Shown here: positions 59,601 to 64,000 of the stretch, piece by piece | Layout: every line of letters starts with the position of its first letter | How positions within the stretch are numbered: the first letter of the stretch is position 1 | Source of the DNA: Amycolatopsis oliviviridis | GTDB lineage: Bacteria; Actinomycetota; Actinomycetes; Mycobacteriales; Pseudonocardiaceae | Direction of reading: 5' to 3' | Length of the DNA: 64,000 bases | Assembly: GCF_014654365.1 (NCBI RefSeq) | Contig: NZ_BNAY01000001.1 | Coordinates: forward strand, 1,178,001 to 1,242,000 | The notes under the pieces: generated by a model | The model's input: the letters and a program-made list of their open reading frames with translations, nothing else | Databases searched by the model: none | What the model was told of the DNA's origin: nothing | Made by a program: the position numbers and the translations under genes

Positions 59601-60929
59601 CACGAGATGACCGAGGCGCGGGACGTCCGGATGGGCATGTACGCCCACTCGAACCAGGCCGCGCACCACACGCTCTACATGTACGACTACGCCGGTCAGC
59701 CGTCGAAGACGCAGGCGAAGGTCCGCGAGGCGCTGGCCAGGTTGTACGTCGGCAGCGAGCTCGGTCAGGGCTACGGCGGTGACGAGGACAACGGCGAGCA
59801 GTCGGCCTGGTGGCTGTTCGGCATGCTGGGCTTCTACCCGTTGCAGGTCGGCAGTTCGGACTACGCGATCGGCTCGCCGCTGTTCACCAAGGCGACCGTG
59901 AACCTGCCCGGCGGCAAGAAGATCGTGGTCAACGCGCCGAAGAACAGCGCGAAGAACGTCTACGTGCAGGGCCTGAAGGTGAATGGCAAGGCGCAGTCGT
60001 CGACGTCGCTGGCGCATTCGGCGATCGCCAACGGCGGAACGCTCGACTTCGACATGGGCCCGAACCCGTCGTCGTGGGGCACCGGCCCGAACGACGCGCC
60101 GAAGTCGATCACCAAGGGTGACGCGGTGCCGACGCCGGTGCACGACCTGACCAAGCCGGTCTCCGGCGCGGACGCCGGTTTCTTCGACAACACGTCGCGG
60201 ACCGAGGCGAAGGTCAAGGCGCCGATCCAGTACCAGGTGCCTTCGACGAACGAGGCGGGTTCGTACTACACGCTGACTTCGGGCAAGGGCGCGGGCGACG
60301 CGAAGAGCTGGGTGCTGAAGGGTTCCTACGACGGGAAGACGTGGGCGGTCGCGGATCAGCGGACCGATCAGACCTTCCAGTGGCGCCAGCAGACCAAGCC
60401 GTTCAAGATCGCGAACCCGGCGCACTACGCCTACTACCGGCTCGAGGTCACCGCGACCACGGGCGGAGAGGCGTCGCTCTCGGAGTTCGAGGTGCTGGGC
60501 AAGCCGGACGCGGCGTGCACGCAGACCGTCACCGGCGAGCGCAAGGGCCCGCTGACCGTGCGGAGCGGGGTGACCTGTGTGGACGGTGCGACGGTGTCCG
60601 GTCCGGTTTCGGTGGCGGCGGGTGCGAGCCTGATCGTCCGCGGTGGATCGATCTCCGGTCCGCTGACGGCGACGGGCGTGGCGCAGATCGTGCTGGACCG
60701 GACGAAGGTGAACGGTCCGGTGGCGATCACCGGGGCGACCGGACCGGTCTCGATCGAACTGACCGAGATCGGCGGACCGGTGGCGTTGACGGGCAACAAG
60801 GGGCCGGTGCTGACTGCCAGCACGATCGGCGGACCTCTGGCTTGCGCCGCGAACTCCCCCGCTCCGACGGACTACGACCTGCAGAACACCGTCCGCGGCC
60901 CGGCCGCCGGGCAGTGCGCGAAGCTGTAG
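56637..60929 (+). CDS. Secreted GH92 alpha-mannosidase with carbohydrate-binding modules
   Basis: The 1430-aa protein has a signal peptide (MPRSVRPVVCTLLSATVVAS with an ALPAAAAA end). Residues about 85-215 are an F5/8-type (CBM32-like) domain, and about 390-1120 the GH92 catalytic region. That region includes GFWDTYRTVWSAYSLLSPDT, GGWISRWSSPGYADLMTGTS and the signature YGGDEDNGEQSAWWLFGMLG with FYPL. A second F5/8-like domain lies at about 1150-1290, and the tail repeats GPV/GPL units (GPVAITGATGPVSIEL) like a small beta-helix. GH92 enzymes are Ca-dependent inverting exo-alpha-mannosidases. ATG at 56637 is chosen because the signal peptide starts there. It probably processes mannan or mannolipid outside the cell. 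Confidence 0.93.
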   Translation: MPRSVRPVVCTLLSATVVASALVALPAAAAAEEAPPDFYSSFEQGEPQPTWSDTVDVDPSGKPKAFGVDGANATTIPGDIRGKVTETSANSENTPNEGVSNLVDGSTDTKWLAWTPTGWAQVALSEPTSITRYALSSANDFDNRDPQDWTLQGSADGQAWTDLDKQTGQKFSDRFQSKEYRLPAASAAFKFFRLNITKNNGGDIMQLSELLLANEDPAPPALPNMRSFADSGPTGGYTNKNRVGFTGTRAFRYSGSHQAQGHGWSYNKIFDVDIPVAATSELSYKVQPEFIRGDLKYPSTNVAVDLAFTDGTYLSQLGAVDQYGFGLSPQGQGASKVLYTNQWNLVRSQIGVVAKGKTIDRILVGYDNPSGPGSLQGWLDDIKVSATPTPPASLRPSDNVLTTRGSLSNGSFSRGNNMPATAVPHGFNFWIPTTDAGTLSWMYSYHSRNNEQNLPALQAFSASHAPSPWMADRQTFQFLPSTASGVPNPDREARKLPFKHSNETARAHYYGVDFENGIKTEVAPTDHAALYRFKFPGADSNLIFDNVNNNGGLTLDPAGRAITGYSDVKSGLSAGATRMFVYATFDKPVTAGSKLSTGSGDQKRDNVLGYLKFDAGADKTVNMRIATSLISVDQAKKNMEQELAPNASVESVSETAAKAWDEKLKVVEVEGASKDQLITLYSNLYRLFLYPNSGFENVGTAEKPVKKYASPVSPKTGQDTPTQTGAKLVDGEFYVNNGFWDTYRTVWSAYSLLSPDTTGKLVDGFVQQYRDGGWISRWSSPGYADLMTGTSSDAAFADAYLKGVKGFDVQSAYDSAVKNATVTPPNGAVGRKGIDEGTFLGYAPNTADHGFSWAIEGYVNDNAIANMSKKLYDEAPANDPRKQEYLDNYGYFTERATQYVNVFDPSVGFFQGRDAAGKFTRAKDKFDPEVWGIDYTETNAWGMRFSVPQDGQGLANLFGGKAGLASKLDEFFATPETGLKFGSYGGIIHEMTEARDVRMGMYAHSNQAAHHTLYMYDYAGQPSKTQAKVREALARLYVGSELGQGYGGDEDNGEQSAWWLFGMLGFYPLQVGSSDYAIGSPLFTKATVNLPGGKKIVVNAPKNSAKNVYVQGLKVNGKAQSSTSLAHSAIANGGTLDFDMGPNPSSWGTGPNDAPKSITKGDAVPTPVHDLTKPVSGADAGFFDNTSRTEAKVKAPIQYQVPSTNEAGSYYTLTSGKGAGDAKSWVLKGSYDGKTWAVADQRTDQTFQWRQQTKPFKIANPAHYAYYRLEVTATTGGEASLSEFEVLGKPDAACTQTVTGERKGPLTVRSGVTCVDGATVSGPVSVAAGASLIVRGGSISGPLTATGVAQIVLDRTKVNGPVAITGATGPVSIELTEIGGPVALTGNKGPVLTASTIGGPLACAANSPAPTDYDLQNTVRGPAAGQCAKL

Positions 60930-60942
60930 TCCTCCGGTTAGG

Positions 60943-60993
60943 ACATGAAGGCCCCCTTCCTTGCGCCTGACGCAAGGAAGGGGGCCTTCATGT
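60943..60993. terminator. Long nested palindrome, copy 5 (terminator-like)
   Basis: A perfect 23-bp stem (60943-60965 with 60971-60993) surrounds CCTGA. The arm starts ACATGAAGGCCCCCTTCC. It lies 13 nt after the GH92 stop. Confidence 0.88.
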
Positions 60994-61048
60994 ATCACCA
61001 GAGGTGTGTTTCGGCGGGTACAAGGACCGGGTACGGCCGAGCAGGCGA

Positions 61049-61115
61049 CCCGTGTGTTGTGAAAGCCACTTTCGCAACCTTCAACGTTGCGAAAGTGGCT
61101 TTCACAACACACGGG
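61049..61115. repeat. Long nested palindrome, copy 6
   Basis: A perfect 30-bp stem (61049-61078 with 61086-61115) surrounds CTTCAAC. Within each arm, GTTG-T-GAAAG-CCA-CTTTC-G-CAAC is itself almost palindromic. It lies mid-gap between GH92 and the MFS gene. Confidence 0.88.
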
Positions 61116-61206
61116 GGACGTCGCCACTCATGTGACCCCCAAGGACCCCGAGGCGAAGAGGACTTTACGCGCGTGCGATGAGGGGAAAGCCCCTTCACCC
61201 CCGCCG

Positions 61207-61261
61207 GTCCGTGAAGGCCTCCTTGAGAGACCCAGAGTCCCTCAAGGAGGCCTTCACGGAC
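61207..61261. terminator. Long nested palindrome, copy 7 (terminator-like)
   Basis: Arms 61207-61231 and 61237-61261 (25 nt, one mismatch) surround CCAGA. The arm starts GTCCGTGAAGGCCTCCTTGA. It lies 24 nt past the stop of the minus-strand MFS gene. Confidence 0.85.
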
Positions 61262-61285
61262 TTGACACCGACAGGACACCCGCGT

Positions 61286-62701
61286 CTATTCGGGACGGCG
61301 GCCGCGGAGGATGCCGAACCCGACAAGCGCCGCGGACAGCAGGGTGAGTGCGAGCCCGGCGTAGGTGGTCGCTTCGAAGAAGTCGGCCGATTCCCGGGCC
61401 GCGGCCAGGGCGCCGGGGAAGACCAGCGCCAGGATGGTGCCGCTGAGCGCGATGCCGATCCCGGTGGTGACCTCGCCGGCGGTGTCGACGAGCGCGGCGC
61501 CGATGGTGGTCCGGCTGGACGGCAGGCCGCGCATCACGTTGGTGCCCGCCACGACACCGACCACCCGCATGCCCGCCGCGACGAGGGCGAGCGCGACGGC
61601 GATCCAGGCGTAGCCGAGCCTGCCGAACGCGGTGTAGAAGGCGAGCCCGCACACGACCGCGGCGGCGCTGAGCCACGCGGCCTTGTTGAGCCCGAGACGC
61701 TTCATCAGCGGGGCGACGAGCGCGCCGCCGGCGATCAGGATGACGACCTGGGGCAGCATCCCGATCGCGGCTTCGGCGGGGGCCCAGCCGAGGCCGAGCT
61801 GGAGATGCAGTGTCACGAGATAGCTGAGCCCGGCGGTCGCCAGCGCGGCCGCGGCCTTGAGCGCGAGACCGCTGGACACCAGCGGGCGGGCGACGAGTTT
61901 CAGGTCCAGCAAGGGATGCCGGGCGGTCTTCTGGCGAAGGACGAAGCCGGTTCCGGCGGCGAGTGCGGCGGCGGTGGCGGCCCAGGGCAGGGCCGCCGCG
62001 GCGCCTTCTTCGACGAAGAGGGTGGGGGCGAGCAGCGCGAGGACGATCGTCGCGGTTCCCAGGACTGCGCCCGCGCCGTCGATCGGGTCAGGGTGCAGGT
62101 CGGCGGGATCGTCGGCGGGGATGCCGATCCGGATGCCGAGGAACGCGAGGGCGGCGACCGGCACGTTCACCAGCAGCAAGGCCTGCCAGGGCGCGATGGC
62201 CAGCGCGAGCCCGCCGGCCGTGGGGCCGAGGGCGAGGCCGACCAGGCCCACGGTCGAGATGAGTGTGGTCGCGCGGACGCGCAGGACGTCCTCGTCGAAC
62301 AGGCGGAACGCGAGGGCGAGCGAGCCCGGTGTCGTCATCGCCGCCGCGACCCCCATGAGGGCCCGGACGGCGATGAGCTGCCACGCGACGGTGACGAACG
62401 CCGTGGCCAGGCTCGCCACGGCGAGGAGCACGAGTCCGGTGAGCATGATCTTGCGCCTGCCCACGCGGTCGGCCAGCGCGCCGAAGGCCAGCATCAGGCC
62501 GCCGAACACGACGGCATAGACGCCGGTCACCCATTGCAGGGTGGTCGTCGAGGCGGCCAGTTCGCGGCCGATGGTCGGCAACGCGACGTTGAGGATCGAG
62601 TTGTCGAGCATCTCGAACAGGAAGACGGCCGAGAGACCGGCCAGCGCGGGCCAGGCTTCGATCAGGGACCGGGGTTTGTCGAGAGTGCGGGAACGCACCA
62701 T
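61286..62701 (-). CDS. MFS transporter, DHA2 family
   Basis: The 471-aa protein has 12-14 predicted spans, with FEMLDNSILNVALPTIGREL in span 1, ALADRVGRRKIMLTGLVLLA as motif A, LMGVAAAMTTPGSLALAF and TVGLVGLALGPTAGGLALAI as motif C. It is a proton-coupled multidrug exporter by family. AAGGAG lies 5 bases upstream of the ATG at 62701. No regulator is adjacent. The partner gene at 62881 is unrelated. Confidence 0.92.
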   Translation of the reverse strand: MVRSRTLDKPRSLIEAWPALAGLSAVFLFEMLDNSILNVALPTIGRELAASTTTLQWVTGVYAVVFGGLMLAFGALADRVGRRKIMLTGLVLLAVASLATAFVTVAWQLIAVRALMGVAAAMTTPGSLALAFRLFDEDVLRVRATTLISTVGLVGLALGPTAGGLALAIAPWQALLLVNVPVAALAFLGIRIGIPADDPADLHPDPIDGAGAVLGTATIVLALLAPTLFVEEGAAAALPWAATAAALAAGTGFVLRQKTARHPLLDLKLVARPLVSSGLALKAAAALATAGLSYLVTLHLQLGLGWAPAEAAIGMLPQVVILIAGGALVAPLMKRLGLNKAAWLSAAAVVCGLAFYTAFGRLGYAWIAVALALVAAGMRVVGVVAGTNVMRGLPSSRTTIGAALVDTAGEVTTGIGIALSGTILALVFPGALAAARESADFFEATTYAGLALTLLSAALVGFGILRGRRPE

Positions 62702-62815
62702 GACACTCCTTCGAGGTGAAGGAGTGACGGATCGTTCGATACCGCGTATGCGCGTGCTCGGGAGAGGAGCACGTTTCTACCCCGATGTCTCGAGCGTACG
62801 ACATCTCCGCCCGTG

Positions 62816-62870
62816 TGTCATGAAAGGGTCGTTCAGGACACTTTTCGTCCTGAACGGCCCTTTCATGACA
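62816..62870. terminator. Long nested palindrome, copy 8 (terminator-like)
   Basis: Arms 62816-62839 and 62847-62870 (24 nt; the one mismatch is a G-T pair) surround a 7-nt loop. The arm begins TGTCATGAAAGGGTCGTTCA. It lies 10 nt past the stop of the metallopeptidase at 62881. Confidence 0.85.
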
Positions 62871-62880
62871 GGTCAGCGGG

Positions 62881-64000
62881 TCAGGCGGGAGCGCCCCGGA
62901 CCGCCAGCCTCTGCACGTCCATGTAGAGGCATCCGGCCGTGGTCGGCTGCGGCGAGCAGGTCAGGTCCGGATAGAACGACAGCTGGTTGGACGCGACGGT
63001 CAGGCGCACGAACCGCACACCGGTGGCGCTGCCCGGCGCGAGCTGGAGCGCGGTGAGCTTTTTCAGGTCGGCGGGTTTGAAGTCCCCGCTCCCCGCCTTC
63101 ACCCAGTTCGTGCCGTCCACCGAGGTTTCGACGGTGACGTCCTTGGCCGCGGCGGGCGGGTCGTCGCCGCAGACGTTGGACGGGTCGATCTCGATGGCGC
63201 TGACGTTGACCGGTTTGCCCAGCTTGATCGTCACGAACCGCGTCTCGACCGTGCCGTCGGGGCGGACGACCTTGTCGGTCGACCAGCCGCCACCGCCGCC
63301 GAGCACCGATGACGTCGCCAGGTCACCGGGACCGCAGCCGTAGAGGGTGTAGTCGACGCCGTTGAACCCGGCGACCGCGGCACCGGCGGTGCCGGAGGCC
63401 CAGTTGAGCCGCAGCGACCAGTCGAGCTTGGTGGTACCCGAGCGCACCGAGACCGTGCGGGTCTCGCTGTCCGCGCCGCCTCCGGAGGCGTAGACCTTCG
63501 GATAGGTGCCCGGGACCACGCCGGGGATGCTGTAGCCGCCGGCGGCGTCGGTGACCGCGGACAGCGAGCCGCCGAACCCGGAGTCGTGTCCGCCGAACCG
63601 GACGGAGACGCCCGCGAGCGGGGTACCGCTGTCGCGGTCGGTGACCTTGCCGGACACGGTCCCGGTCGGGGTTCCCGCGGGCGGCGGGGTGGAGAAGTCC
63701 TCGGCCGGTTCGGTGTCGGCGCCGGTGATCGTCGCGGCGAAGTAGCCCATGCCGCGGGCGGCGAAGGCCTTCCACAGCTTGGCGTGCGCGCGGCCGCCGT
63801 TGATCACCGTGTCCGCCTGCAGGATCGCGTTCCGCATGTCCAGGAAGGACGGCGACGCGGGCGAAAGCTCCATCGCGCGGGTGACCAGTGCCCGTGTCAG
63901 CGGCACACCGAGCGCGGAGCGGACGTCCCACAGCGTGCTCGCCCAGATCTCGCCGTCGGCGTGGACCTCGGGGAAGCCGATGATCCGGCCGACGTCGCCG
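62881..64000 (-). CDS. M36 fungalysin-type metallopeptidase, C-terminal part (5' end outside window)
   Basis: The last 373 codons are present; the start and HExxH active site lie beyond 64000. The visible N-terminal part (GRIIGFPEVHADGEIWASTL, LVTRAMELSP, SFLDMRNAIL, ARGMGYFAATI) is the C-terminal helical lobe of fungalysin peptidases. From about residue 105 of the visible part there is a carboxypeptidase-regulatory-like beta domain (GTVSGKVTDRDSGTPLAGVS), then a discoidin-like domain ending at the stop (VRFVRLTVASNQLSFYPDLT). This is a secreted protease. A frame starting at 63906 is only an internal Met. Confidence 0.85.
   Translation of the reverse strand, partial: GDVGRIIGFPEVHADGEIWASTLWDVRSALGVPLTRALVTRAMELSPASPSFLDMRNAILQADTVINGGRAHAKLWKAFAARGMGYFAATITGADTEPAEDFSTPPPAGTPTGTVSGKVTDRDSGTPLAGVSVRFGGHDSGFGGSLSAVTDAAGGYSIPGVVPGTYPKVYASGGGADSETRTVSVRSGTTKLDWSLRLNWASGTAGAAVAGFNGVDYTLYGCGPGDLATSSVLGGGGGWSTDKVVRPDGTVETRFVTIKLGKPVNVSAIEIDPSNVCGDDPPAAAKDVTVETSVDGTNWVKAGSGDFKPADLKKLTALQLAPGSATGVRFVRLTVASNQLSFYPDLTCSPQPTTAGCLYMDVQRLAVRGAPA

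Noticed and set aside
56439..61127. 1562-codon open frame antisense to the GH92 gene
   Set aside because: It follows the reversed codon bias of GH92, is Arg/Val/Leu rich, shows no domain and crosses the hairpins. It is a high-GC shadow.

Overview
The window is high-GC, densely coded chromosomal DNA with GTG/TTG starts, many TetR, LuxR, SARP and CGNR regulators, an F420-type oxidoreductase and secreted hydrolases. This fits a filamentous actinomycete. Amycolatopsis or a close Pseudonocardiales relative is my guess, from gene style and the long intergenic hairpins; it is an inference, not a measurement. I see no rRNA, tRNA or CRISPR array.

Layout. 1-8.5 kb: regulator/enzyme pairs, including a TetR-controlled TetX-like flavin monooxygenase and a rifampin monooxygenase (rox) preceded by a rifamycin-associated element; then VOC, Lrp, LLM-oxidoreductase and deaminase genes. 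8.5-12.5 kb: a decayed P450-like gene, a tyrosine recombinase, a zinc-ribbon protein, a CGNR protein, a PIG-V-like mannosyltransferase and an unlisted 43-aa membrane peptide. 12.7-25.1 kb: another flavin monooxygenase, a GT87 mannosyltransferase, a two-component system, a clan-A glycosidase with a divergent TetR, further TetR genes, a VanZ-like protein and a flavoprotein/membrane-protein/TetR operon.

25.2-38.6 kb is the most unusual part. It holds an HTH domain fused to trehalose-6-phosphate synthase, a class III cyclase-like protein, a receiver domain fused to an aminoglycoside-phosphotransferase-like kinase, a 1597-aa protein with two GHKL ATPase regions and two phosphoribosyltransferase-like segments, and an HTH-STAND-NTPase-WD40 protein. 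The giant ATPase and the receiver-kinase are translationally abutted and look like a non-canonical phospho-signalling pair. The whole looks like a signalling or conflict island.

38.8-64 kb: an SGNH hydrolase, a TetR gene, a VOC-ArsR-SRPBCC operon, a flavin reductase-MFS-MerR operon, two imine reductases, a SARP/NB-ARC/TPR regulator, an FtsX-type ABC exporter with two unlike ATPases, and secreted polymer-degrading enzymes (tannase/feruloyl-esterase type, GH92 alpha-mannosidase, M36 metallopeptidase) plus an MFS exporter.

Two themes run through the window. First, regulatory sites are unusually legible: phased or paired inverted repeats at TetR, CGNR, ArsR, MerR and LacI-type promoters, several with a -10 box 6-7 nt before the start codon, implying leaderless mRNAs. 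Second, eight long intergenic palindromes, most 5-24 nt after a stop codon, have arms that are themselves near-palindromes; they probably act as terminators but have a conserved nested architecture.
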